Of a stretch of 64,000 nucleotides of DNA, positions 7,603 to 14,899 are shown piece after piece (the stretch's first letter is position 1; each line of letters begins with the position of its first letter). The position numbers and the translations under genes were made by a program. This stretch comes from [Mycobacterium] zoologicum. Lineage in GTDB: Bacteria > Actinomycetota > Actinomycetes > Mycobacteriales > Mycobacteriaceae. The DNA lies in contig NZ_CP083985.1 in NCBI RefSeq assembly GCF_020172665.1, positions 167,518-231,517 of the forward strand, read 5' to 3'. The notes under the pieces were generated by a model. It was not told the DNA's origin and made no database searches. It saw only the letters and a program-made list of their open reading frames with translations.

Positions 7603-8622
7603 CTAGATGCTGTAATGCCGCAGCCGCTGCAACCGTCGCATCCCGGCGGCGGCCACCTTCTCCGGGGCCGGGCGCAGCGCCGTCTCCATCCGGGAGCGGA
7701 CGTCGTCGGTGTCGAGGTGCGTACCGATCGCGACGAGGTGGCCGGCGCCGGAGCCCGCGGGCGCATTGGCCACATGGACCGACGTGCCGACGACGTTGAA
7801 CAGGTAGTGGCGCTTGCCGATAGCCACGGTGCCCTTCATGCGGTAGACGCCACGCGGCGGGCTTTCGAGCAGGTCGATGAGCGGGCCCGGGTCCACGGGG
7901 CCGTCGCCGAGGACGGTCACCGACGCCGCATGCACATGCTCATCGTGATCGTGATCGGGCTCGGCAAGCAGGAGTTCTCGAAAGGACATCTGCCCGTCCT
8001 CGCCGCCGTCGTCGACGTCGTAGAGTAACCGGGGATCGATGCGGCCGGCTATCGCACCCACCACGTACGCGTCGGGATTCAGTTCGCGCACACGGGATTC
8101 CACCCGGCGCAACGTCTCCTCGCGGGCGTCCTCGGCGATCCGGTCCAACTTGTTGACCACCACCAGCGACGCCGCGCCGTACCGCGGCGGGGGAGCGGGG
8201 CCGGTGTCGACGGTGTCGAAGTGCTCCGCGCCGTCGATGACGTCGACGACACCGCCGTGGCGGATCCGCTCCACCCCGCTGAACCGGATGAGTCGCGATA
8301 TGGTCACCGGTTCGGCCATTCCACTGGCCTCGACGATGATCGCGTCCAGCGCGAGCTTCGGGTCGGCGAGCTTCTCCAGCGCGTCGTCGAGCCCGCCCTC
8401 GTCGGGCAGGCAGCAGATGCATCCCCCGGCGATCGAGACGGGTTCGTCGATTTGACCGGTGACCAGTCCGGCGTCGACATTGAGTTCACCGAAGTCGTTG
8501 ATAACCACCCCGATTCGCGCACCCGGCGCCCGCAGGACATGGTTGAGCAGGGTGGTCTTGCCCGCGCCGAGGTAGCCGGTCAGCGCGATGACAGGGATGG
8601 CAGCAGCGTTCCGGTCGGCCAT
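7603..8622 (-). CDS. CobW/COG0523-family GTPase (metal chaperone)
   Basis: A 339-aa G3E GTPase. The P-loop GYLGAGKTT is at residues 16-24; the metal-site motif GGCICC lies near residue 67; NKLD is the guanine-specificity motif (about residue 157). A His/Asp-rich loop (EPDHDHDEHVHAA) near residue 228 is typical of zinc-handling members. The CobW C-terminal domain follows (GVYRMKGTVAIGKRHYLFNVVG). Family role: delivers zinc or cobalt to client enzymes, often under metal shortage. The gene stands alone between a vapBC pair and a PE-PPE hydrolase; no metal riboswitch or clear Zur box was seen upstream, so the metal is uncertain. Confidence 0.85.
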   Translation of the reverse strand: MADRNAAAIPVIALTGYLGAGKTTLLNHVLRAPGARIGVVINDFGELNVDAGLVTGQIDEPVSIAGGCICCLPDEGGLDDALEKLADPKLALDAIIVEASGMAEPVTISRLIRFSGVERIRHGGVVDVIDGAEHFDTVDTGPAPPPRYGAASLVVVNKLDRIAEDAREETLRRVESRVRELNPDAYVVGAIAGRIDPRLLYDVDDGGEDGQMSFRELLLAEPDHDHDEHVHAASVTVLGDGPVDPGPLIDLLESPPRGVYRMKGTVAIGKRHYLFNVVGTSVHVANAPAGSGAGHLVAIGTHLDTDDVRSRMETALRPAPEKVAAAGMRRLQRLRHYSI

Positions 8623-8638
8623 CCGGCCATTATCGCGG

Positions 8639-9616
8639 TCAGGCGTCGGCCGGGAACCAGTAGTCCAGTGTCTGCTCGACCCCGCCCCAGTCGACGCCCA
8701 GCCAGTCGCCGAAGAAGCCTTCGATGTTGCCGAAGGCGCTGTAGACGAACGCCACGGCCGAGTAGAACAGGCCGTCCCACCAGGCGCTGTCGACCAGGCC
8801 GTGGCTCCAGGCGTTGACCCAGGCGCCGAACTGGTCGAAGTCCCCGGAGATGTCGATGTTGGTGATCATGCCGTCGGTGCTGGACGTGTGGTTGCCGACC
8901 TCGGCGGGGGACAGTCCCAGATACATCATGTGCTCGTAGAACAAGCCGAGCCCATCGGTGGAGGTGGGGTCGGTGACCGGGTCGCCGGGAATCGTGTAGT
9001 CGGTTACCGCGAACGCGTTCGTCGGGGTCTGGACGCCGTTCAGCAGAGCGGTGTCGAAGAAGTCGGGGGACGAGGCCCCGCCGCCGTCCAGCGACGCGGT
9101 ATCCGCACCAACGGGATTGCCGATGAACACGAAGTGCAGAAGGTTCGGGTCGACGCCGTCGTGGGCCAGCTGCGCCATTGCGATCGAGCCGGCCGTCGCA
9201 CCCTGCGACCAGCCGAACACCCACAGCGGGTGGTCGGCGTCGTAGGCGTCCGGGTTGGCGGCGAGTTGGGCGTGTACCTCGCGCACGATCTCGGCCGCCC
9301 CGACGAAACTGCTGTGCCCCTGCTGGACCAGCGCCGGGGTGGACAGCAGCAGCAACGACCCGTCGCACCCGGCGGAACCGACCACGCATGCGGTCGGGTC
9401 GTCGCCGACGTCGAAACCCAAGGGGCGCAGGTACAGATCAGCCGCGGTCTCGGCGAACGTCGCCGACGGCGTCGACAGGATGGTCGGTCCGACGAAGATC
9501 GCGGTGTCGGCAAGCAGGTCGATATCGACGTACGCGGCGTGGACGGTGGGTGCGGCCAGGACGCTGCCGGCGACCGCACCGGCGATGGCCATCGGCGCGA
9601 TCGCTCTGGTCAGCAT
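8639..9616 (-). CDS. secreted PE-PPE-domain serine hydrolase
   Basis: A 325-aa protein starting at ATG 9616 (GGAGG upstream), with a Sec signal peptide (MLTRAIAPMAIAGAVAGSV, cleavage likely after VHA). The rest is the PE-PPE domain, an alpha/beta hydrolase with the nucleophile elbow GWSQG near residue 165. In M. tuberculosis this domain is usually joined to a PE or PPE secretion head; here it has neither and carries its own signal peptide. Known members are esterases or cutinase-like enzymes acting outside the cytoplasm. A paralog is divergently transcribed 168 bp away. Confidence 0.85.
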   Translation of the reverse strand: MLTRAIAPMAIAGAVAGSVLAAPTVHAAYVDIDLLADTAIFVGPTILSTPSATFAETAADLYLRPLGFDVGDDPTACVVGSAGCDGSLLLLSTPALVQQGHSSFVGAAEIVREVHAQLAANPDAYDADHPLWVFGWSQGATAGSIAMAQLAHDGVDPNLLHFVFIGNPVGADTASLDGGGASSPDFFDTALLNGVQTPTNAFAVTDYTIPGDPVTDPTSTDGLGLFYEHMMYLGLSPAEVGNHTSSTDGMITNIDISGDFDQFGAWVNAWSHGLVDSAWWDGLFYSAVAFVYSAFGNIEGFFGDWLGVDWGGVEQTLDYWFPADA

Positions 9617-9784
9617 CCTGGGCCCCTCCACCCGCAAGCTAAAAATCACACGAATAAATCACAAGAGTGAGCTGAGGGCGATCATGGCAGGGACCTCCGT
9701 CGAAGTCAACGGATCATTGACTCTCGCAGGCAGAGAATGCCACTATTGCGTCTTCGGCCGTCTCTCGTCCTAGGAGCCTCCGCA

Positions 9785-10765
9785 ATGATCGCAACCCGAG
9801 CGTTGGCGCCGGTCGCCGCCGCGTTTACCGTCGCCGCCGGCGTCCTCGGAACGCCCGTCCTGCCGACCACCTGGACGCAGGTGGCGCTGCTGGCGGACAC
9901 CGCGATCTTCGTCGGCGGCACCATGCTGTCCACGCCGTCGGCGACATTCGCGCAGACCGCGGCCGATCTGTACCTGAACCCGTTGGGTTTCGACGCCGGC
10001 GACGACCCGACGGTGTGTGTGATCGGTTCGGGCACTTGCGATTCCCCGCTGCAGGTGCTGACCACCCCGGAACTCATCCTGCAGGGCCACAGCAGTTTTG
10101 TCGGCGCGGCCGAGATCGTGCGGGCGGTGCAGGCCGAGCTCGCCGCGAACCCGGGTGCCTATGACGCCGAGCATCCGCTGTGGATCTTCGGTTACTCCCA
10201 GGGCGCGACGGCCGGTTCGATCGCGATGGCGCAGCTGGCCCACGACGGCGTCGACCCGGGGGCACTGCACTTCGTGTTCATCGGCGACCCGTCCGATGCG
10301 GCCGGCGTCAGCGCCACCAATCAGAGTGACACGCCCTGGGACAGGCTTTTCGACATGCCGATACTGAACGGCAACCAGACCCCGAATGATGCGTTCCCGA
10401 CGACCATCTACACGTTCCCGGGCGACCCCGTCGCCGACGCCGCCTCCAATTCGATGCTCGGCCTGTTCTACGAGCACATGATGTACATGGGGCTCACGCC
10501 GGCGCAGGTTGCCGACCAAACCACAAGTGTCGACGGCATGATCACCAACGTCGATATCTCCGGGGACATCGACCAGTTCAGTGCCTGGATCAACTCGTTC
10601 GGGCACGGGTTGCTCGACAGCGCCTCAATCGATGCGCTCTTCAATTCGCTTGTCGCCCTTGTGTACAGCGCCTTCGGCAACATCGAGGGCTTCTTCACCG
10701 ACTGGATGGGCATCGACTGGGGCGGGGTCGAGCAGACGCTGGACTACTGGTTCCCGGAGACCTGA
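9785..10765 (+). CDS. secreted PE-PPE-domain serine hydrolase, paralog
   Basis: A 326-aa protein starting at ATG 9785 with AGGAG eight bases upstream. It has a signal peptide (MIATRALAPVAAAFTVAAG) and then the same domain as its divergent neighbour: shared blocks LLADTAIFVGGTMLSTPSATF-like, GHSSFVGAAEIVR, the elbow GYSQGATAGSIAMAQL, YEHMMYMGLTP and the ending GGVEQTLDYWFPE. The two are clearly tandem-inverted duplicates. Differences cluster in the loop after FIGDP/FIGNP, which may set substrate choice. A strong hairpin follows the stop. The protein is expected outside the membrane. Confidence 0.85.
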   Translation: MIATRALAPVAAAFTVAAGVLGTPVLPTTWTQVALLADTAIFVGGTMLSTPSATFAQTAADLYLNPLGFDAGDDPTVCVIGSGTCDSPLQVLTTPELILQGHSSFVGAAEIVRAVQAELAANPGAYDAEHPLWIFGYSQGATAGSIAMAQLAHDGVDPGALHFVFIGDPSDAAGVSATNQSDTPWDRLFDMPILNGNQTPNDAFPTTIYTFPGDPVADAASNSMLGLFYEHMMYMGLTPAQVADQTTSVDGMITNVDISGDIDQFSAWINSFGHGLLDSASIDALFNSLVALVYSAFGNIEGFFTDWMGIDWGGVEQTLDYWFPET

Positions 10766-10770
10766 CCAAA

Positions 10771-10793
10771 TCGCGCTAGTTGAGCTAGCGCGA
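10771..10793. promoter_or_regulatory. 9-bp perfect hairpin before vapBC
   Basis: TCGCGCTAG and CTAGCGCGA pair perfectly around a TTGAG loop. It lies five bases after the hydrolase stop and 19 bases before the antitoxin start. No T-run follows, so it may be a tail-less terminator, an antitoxin operator, or both. Confidence 0.6.
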
Positions 10794-10812
10794 ATTCTGG
10801 AATCTCCCTACC

Positions 10813-11055
10813 ATGGCCTCCATGGAGACGATCAGCAGCACCGACGCCAAAAACCAGCTCAATCGGCTGTTGAACGACGTCAAATCCGGTGCTTCGTTCA
10901 CCATCACCAGCCACGGCAAGCCGGTTGCGCAATTGGTGCCCGTCGCGGCCGTCCCACGCAGATTTGGTCAGCTGCCAAGCGTCGCCGTTCCCGATGACTT
11001 CGACGCCGCACTGCCGGCAGCAGAGCTCGAGGCATGGGAGGGGCCCCAGGGGTGA
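10813..11055 (+). CDS. vapB: Phd/YefM-type antitoxin
   Basis: An 80-aa antitoxin: TISSTDAKNQLNRLLNDVKS is the Phd/YefM N-terminus and TITSHGKPVAQLVPV the core strand-turn-strand. ATG 10822 is an alternative start three codons in. The acidic C-terminus (DDFDAALPAAELEAWEG) is the likely toxin-binding tail. It overlaps the next gene by four bases (GTGA), so the pair is translationally coupled. The perfect hairpin just upstream is a good candidate operator. Confidence 0.85.
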   Translation: MASMETISSTDAKNQLNRLLNDVKSGASFTITSHGKPVAQLVPVAAVPRRFGQLPSVAVPDDFDAALPAAELEAWEGPQG

Positions 11056-11441
11056 ATGTCCTACTCGACACCCACGTACTGCTGTGGCTGGTCAGTAAAC
11101 CTACGAATCTGGCTCCCGAAACGCTCGCGATCTTGTCCGACCCCGGGACCGACCTGTGGGTGACGGCCGCGTCGGCCTGGGAGATCGCAACCAAGACCCG
11201 GTTGGGGCGCCTCGACGGTGCAGCGTTGTTGTCGACATGGACCGACGTCATCACCGACATGACCTGTTCGGAACTGGCGATCGACTCCGCCGATGCGATC
11301 CTTGCCGGCCGGCTTCCCTGGGAACACCGTGACCCGTTCGACCGGATCATCGTGGCCCAAGCATTACGACGCAATCTCACCGTCGCAACCCGTGATGCCA
11401 AGATCATCGACGCAGCCCTCACCCCGACCCTGACAGGGTGA
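11052..11441 (+). CDS. vapC: VapC-type PIN-domain toxin
   Basis: A 129-aa PIN-domain protein. Expected acidic residues: Asp in NVLLDTHVLLWL, Glu in TAASAWEIATKTRLG, Asp in HRDPFDRIIVAQAL, Asp in VATRDAKIID. WEHRDPFDRIIVAQA is characteristic of the type found with Phd-like antitoxins. GTG 11052 is chosen because it overlaps the antitoxin stop and GGAGG lies 9-13 bases upstream. The ribonuclease fold is complete. Confidence 0.87.
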   Translation: MNVLLDTHVLLWLVSKPTNLAPETLAILSDPGTDLWVTAASAWEIATKTRLGRLDGAALLSTWTDVITDMTCSELAIDSADAILAGRLPWEHRDPFDRIIVAQALRRNLTVATRDAKIIDAALTPTLTG

Positions 11442-11500
11442 ATTGACGGTAAAAAGTTCGCCTGCCACGATCGCCGAAAGACGATCGAGGGGAGGTCGGG

Positions 11501-11815
11501 ATGTTCGTCGATCCGGCGATGCTGACGGCGGGTGCAGCCCATGCCCACACGGCGTCCGAGCACGCCCAAGCAGGCGCGAAGGAGCTGGATCAGCGCACGG
11601 TGACGGCGGGAATCTTCGGGGGCTTCGGCGCGGCCGATGTCTTCCACCAGGCGATTTCGACCAGTCACGCCGAGCACGTCACCACGCTCAATGATCACCG
11701 CCGGACGCTGGCTGATGTCGGGGACAAGGCCCACCTCGCCCGGCGGGCGTTCCTCGGCATGGACCATGAAGCCGCGGCCCAATTGCGTGCGGTGCGGTGC
11801 AACTCCAACATCTGA
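11501..11815 (+). CDS. DUF2563 family protein (T7SS-associated)
   Basis: A 104-aa helical protein starting MFVDPAMLTAGAAHAHTASEHA, with the DUF2563 features GIFGGFGAADVFHQAIS and the ending AAAQLRAVRCNSNI. DUF2563 proteins occur in mycobacteria next to large effector-like proteins and resemble WXG100-type helical hairpins in size and composition. GAGGGGAGG precedes the ATG. Its 3' end overlaps the next gene by 19 bp, so the two are likely made together and may form a pair, as ESX partners do. A role as secretion partner is inferred. Confidence 0.75.
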   Translation: MFVDPAMLTAGAAHAHTASEHAQAGAKELDQRTVTAGIFGGFGAADVFHQAISTSHAEHVTTLNDHRRTLADVGDKAHLARRAFLGMDHEAAAQLRAVRCNSNI

Positions 11816-13293
11816 ATCTGCCGTGGCTCATCGAAGCCGCCGGCGGTGATCCGTGGCAGGTCAACAGCACCCTGCAAAGCGGCAATCCGGGCGTCGTCGA
11901 CGAACTGGCCCGGGCCTTCCACAACACCGCGGCGTGTACGTCCGAGTCCAGTGCGGCGTTCACCGAGGCGGGGAAACGCTTCCGGGCCGCGTGGAGCCGG
12001 GAGAACGGTGAACACCCGATCAACGACTCCCTGGAAGTTCAGCGCGCCACCCAAACCCTGCACCTGCAGCAGAACCAGCTCCTCGCGATCGGCACCGATC
12101 TGGAGAACATCGCCGCCGCGCTGGCTGAGGCTCAGCGCGACGCGGCGGACAAGATCGCCGCACTGGAGACGCAGCTGCAAACCATCGACGACCACATCGG
12201 CGTCTACCTCGACGCCGACGCCGACGTCTCGGGCCTGGTGCAGATGGCTGCCGACGACACCGCCGGGATTCTGCACCAGATCGAAAAGGTGCGCGACGAC
12301 TACGCCGCGACACTTCAAGCCGCAACGGCCAAGCTGTTGTCCGACGGCTACGACCCGGTGGCCCTGCACGGCTACGACGGCGACGGACAGCCGACCCTGG
12401 ACCAGCAGACCGACCGAGCCGCCGACGCCTACGGCACCACCCAGCGCGACCGCGACCAGCAGCTGGTGGACGAGCCCGGCGAGATGACGCCGGAGAAGGC
12501 CGAAGCCGCTGCGCGCCTGCGCGATTACGCCACCGTCACTGACTCGGCGGCCGATCCGGATGCCCGACGCCTGGCCGGTGAGCGCCTCGATGACTTCCGG
12601 ATGGCTAATTTTGTTGGGCAGCTGCCGCCGGACATGGTGTTGGGCGGCGATGCCCGAAGCAACGCGGCCAATCGGTTGGACATTCAGCGCCGCCTGGAAT
12701 CCGGAACCGTGCATCCTGATATCGCGCCGATGACTCCGGACCAGGCCACCCGAGCCCTCGACGAGGCTGAAACCGCCGCCCGCGCTTGGACACTCACCAG
12801 CTTCGCCGACCGACTTCGCAACAGCGGAGTGTCCCCGGGAGGCGTCACGCGGGCTGTCACCGCAATCAGGAACGGGATCCCGGCCAGGGAGTTCTTCGAC
12901 CAGCTCTCGAACGCCTCCGGCAGCGTGGGCGAGGGACTGGCGAAATACGGAGAAGTATTATCTCCGGCGGATCACCGAATCAACCCGAGCGCGTACACCA
13001 AGGCCGACGCCGCGGCGTTGGCGAAATTCGGTAGGGATTTCGGCCATGCAGCAACCGTACTCGATGGTGTACTAACCTTGGCTGACGTGATGAACGGCGA
13101 TATATCACTGAAGCAGGGTGTGACGGAATTTGGTGGCCGTTGGGCAGGGGGTGCAGTAGGTGGATGGGGCGCGCTTGTTGCAATGTCCTTTTTGGTCGCA
13201 CCGGAGATAGCCGTGCCCGTCGCAGTGGCCGGTGGCGTAATCGGCGGCTCCAAATTGGGTCAAACAGCCGTCGATAAACTGCTGGGATACTAA
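11797..13293 (+). CDS. large T7SS effector-like protein, 498 aa
   Basis: Residues 1-130 are a helical WXG/LXG-like head (LNLPWLIEAAGGDPWQVNSTL, then AAFTEAGKRFRAAW and a long coiled segment ending around IDDHIGVYLDAD). Residues 170-390 are a mainly helical middle with many Asp/Ala/Arg. The tail from about 430 is hydrophobic and glycine-rich (GGAVGGWGALVAMSFLVAP, then VAVAGGVIGGSKLG), able to enter a membrane. GTG 11797 overlaps the DUF2563 stop; no better start was found. The following gene encodes a four-TM protein in lower-GC DNA, the arrangement of toxin plus membrane immunity partner. No known catalytic motif was seen, so toxin activity is a guess from architecture. Confidence 0.6.
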   Translation: MQLQHLNLPWLIEAAGGDPWQVNSTLQSGNPGVVDELARAFHNTAACTSESSAAFTEAGKRFRAAWSRENGEHPINDSLEVQRATQTLHLQQNQLLAIGTDLENIAAALAEAQRDAADKIAALETQLQTIDDHIGVYLDADADVSGLVQMAADDTAGILHQIEKVRDDYAATLQAATAKLLSDGYDPVALHGYDGDGQPTLDQQTDRAADAYGTTQRDRDQQLVDEPGEMTPEKAEAAARLRDYATVTDSAADPDARRLAGERLDDFRMANFVGQLPPDMVLGGDARSNAANRLDIQRRLESGTVHPDIAPMTPDQATRALDEAETAARAWTLTSFADRLRNSGVSPGGVTRAVTAIRNGIPAREFFDQLSNASGSVGEGLAKYGEVLSPADHRINPSAYTKADAAALAKFGRDFGHAATVLDGVLTLADVMNGDISLKQGVTEFGGRWAGGAVGGWGALVAMSFLVAPEIAVPVAVAGGVIGGSKLGQTAVDKLLGY

Positions 13294-13294
13294 C

Positions 13295-13936
13295 TTGAAT
13301 TATGCACTGATCATCGCAGGCGGTCTCTGCCTTTTCGCCGGTGGGCTGCTTGAGCATCTAAAGGTGCCGTTGACGACAAAGCGTCGCATGTACTGGTATC
13401 TGGCGGCACTGTCGGGGATACTTTGGTTCCTAGCGGGCTACCCCAATCTTGAGAATATGCTCGGTTTCCTCGCCATGGCATTGGTAATCCAGCTGGGATG
13501 GGCATATGCCCACACGCCATATATTCGCATAAATGGCAAAATTTACGCGTTTGAATCAAAGTATGTAAACATCGAATCGGAAAATGGCCCGGACGAACTT
13601 CGGCGGCGCAATGAATTTACTACACCGACCAAGATGTGGTGGGTAGTTGCATTTTGGCCGATAGTGATTTGCGCCGCGATATGCAGTTCATTTCTGCCGG
13701 GCCGTGAAGGATTTAGTATTCACAACGACGGTGCGTGGATTCTCGGTTTGCTCGGATACTGCCTGTTCTTCGGAATCGTTGTGGGCCGAGGCGAGGCGAA
13801 GCTCGACCGCTCGATCGCGCAAGGACAATGGCCCCAGTTCATCATCGCGTCGATATGCTCAGCGGGTCTGTTCGCCGTGTTCTATCTGACGGCCTACCAC
13901 GCGACCATGCTGGTGAGGGAACGACGGGAAGACTGA
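13295..13936 (+). CDS. integral membrane protein, possible immunity partner
   Basis: A 213-aa protein with about six hydrophobic segments: residues 3-22, 33-50, 53-72, 113-133, 148-165 and 180-203, with a polar domain (YIRINGKIYAFESKYVNIESE) between the third and fourth. It starts with a TTG one base after the preceding stop; no strong ribosome site is seen, so coupling is likely. Base composition is clearly poorer in GC than its neighbours (many AAT, ATA and TTT codons, mostly 13500-13700), as often seen for immunity genes and recently acquired cargo. I do not recognise a family. Confidence 0.6.
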   Translation: MNYALIIAGGLCLFAGGLLEHLKVPLTTKRRMYWYLAALSGILWFLAGYPNLENMLGFLAMALVIQLGWAYAHTPYIRINGKIYAFESKYVNIESENGPDELRRRNEFTTPTKMWWVVAFWPIVICAAICSSFLPGREGFSIHNDGAWILGLLGYCLFFGIVVGRGEAKLDRSIAQGQWPQFIIASICSAGLFAVFYLTAYHATMLVRERRED

Positions 13937-13960
13937 CTGGGCGCTGCCCTCCCAGCCGCC

Positions 13961-14899
13961 TTACTTCGTCGAATCCTTCTTGTCCACAATGCGTTTCAGC
14001 GGCGTGATGCCGGGATGGCTGGCGTCCTTGGTGGCGGACTTCGTCACCGGCACGTTCGGGGCGGCGGTGGTCCGACCCTTGACCGGTTGACCGTTGGGCA
14101 TGCCGGGGGTCGTGATCCGCTTCGACTCGGTTGGTCCGTCTTTGCCGCCCTTGCCGCCGCCGCCCGCTCCGCCGGGCATCATCGGCATCATTCCGCCACC
14201 GCCGCCACCCGGTCCGGCCGCCCCACCTGGGGCGCCGGCCATTCCACCTTTGGCCATGGCGCTGGCCGGTGTTGTCGGTGTCGAGGTGCCCGGGACCGGT
14301 GGCGGGCCGAGATTGCTGGCCGGCGTGGTACCCATGCCGAGCCCGCCGCCGCTTCCCCCGGAGCCCGAGATTCCGGTCGATCCAAGATCCGGGTGGACGT
14401 TCGAGGCAAGTGTGGTGCCGCCGAGGCCGCCTTTGGCCAGCGACATCAGCGGCGACAGCGCACCCTGGCCGGCCTGCATCAAGCCCTGCGGCACTTTGCC
14501 CACCGAGCCGAGCACGCCACTGAGAGCGCCGGTGACGCCTTGCAGCGCGCCGGTGACGCCCTGCATGGCGCCGCCCATCGCGTCCTGAGGTGCCTTTCCG
14601 GCCAGGGCGGCGTCGCCCTTGCCGGCGAGCTTCTCGAACTGCGACGCCGCGTCGGCCTCATGCTCACTGAACTTTCGCACCGCGTCTAACGCATGCCCGG
14701 TGCGGTCGGCGTGGTCCCCGGCGATGTCGGTGTTGGTCCCGGGGAGGTCGGCGTTGGTCGCGGCGCCGAATGCCGCAGCGTTGGCGTCGGTGGACGAGAC
14801 GCCGCCAGTGTGGACGGGAGCAGGCGCAAGCGGAGTCGGAGGGGCGCTCATGCCGGTCTGCATGTATTTCTCAAGCTCGGCGATGACGTCGTTGGTCAT
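13961..14899 (-). CDS. Gly/Ala-rich T7SS-type protein
   Basis: A 312-aa protein. The first 100 residues are helical (MTNDVIAELEKYMQTGMSA, then ADRTGHALDAVRKFSEHEAD, like an ESX substrate head). The middle has a small repeat (GGAMQGVTGALQGVTGALSG) and the rest is Gly/Pro/Met-rich and disordered, ending in a basic tail (RIVDKKDSTK). It is last in a leftward set: it overlaps the stop of the Rv3899c-like gene by four bases. M. tuberculosis has comparable Ala-rich and Rv3899c proteins side by side near cpnT. Export through a type VII system is plausible but not shown. Confidence 0.6.
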   Translation of the reverse strand: MTNDVIAELEKYMQTGMSAPPTPLAPAPVHTGGVSSTDANAAAFGAATNADLPGTNTDIAGDHADRTGHALDAVRKFSEHEADAASQFEKLAGKGDAALAGKAPQDAMGGAMQGVTGALQGVTGALSGVLGSVGKVPQGLMQAGQGALSPLMSLAKGGLGGTTLASNVHPDLGSTGISGSGGSGGGLGMGTTPASNLGPPPVPGTSTPTTPASAMAKGGMAGAPGGAAGPGGGGGGMMPMMPGGAGGGGKGGKDGPTESKRITTPGMPNGQPVKGRTTAAPNVPVTKSATKDASHPGITPLKRIVDKKDSTK

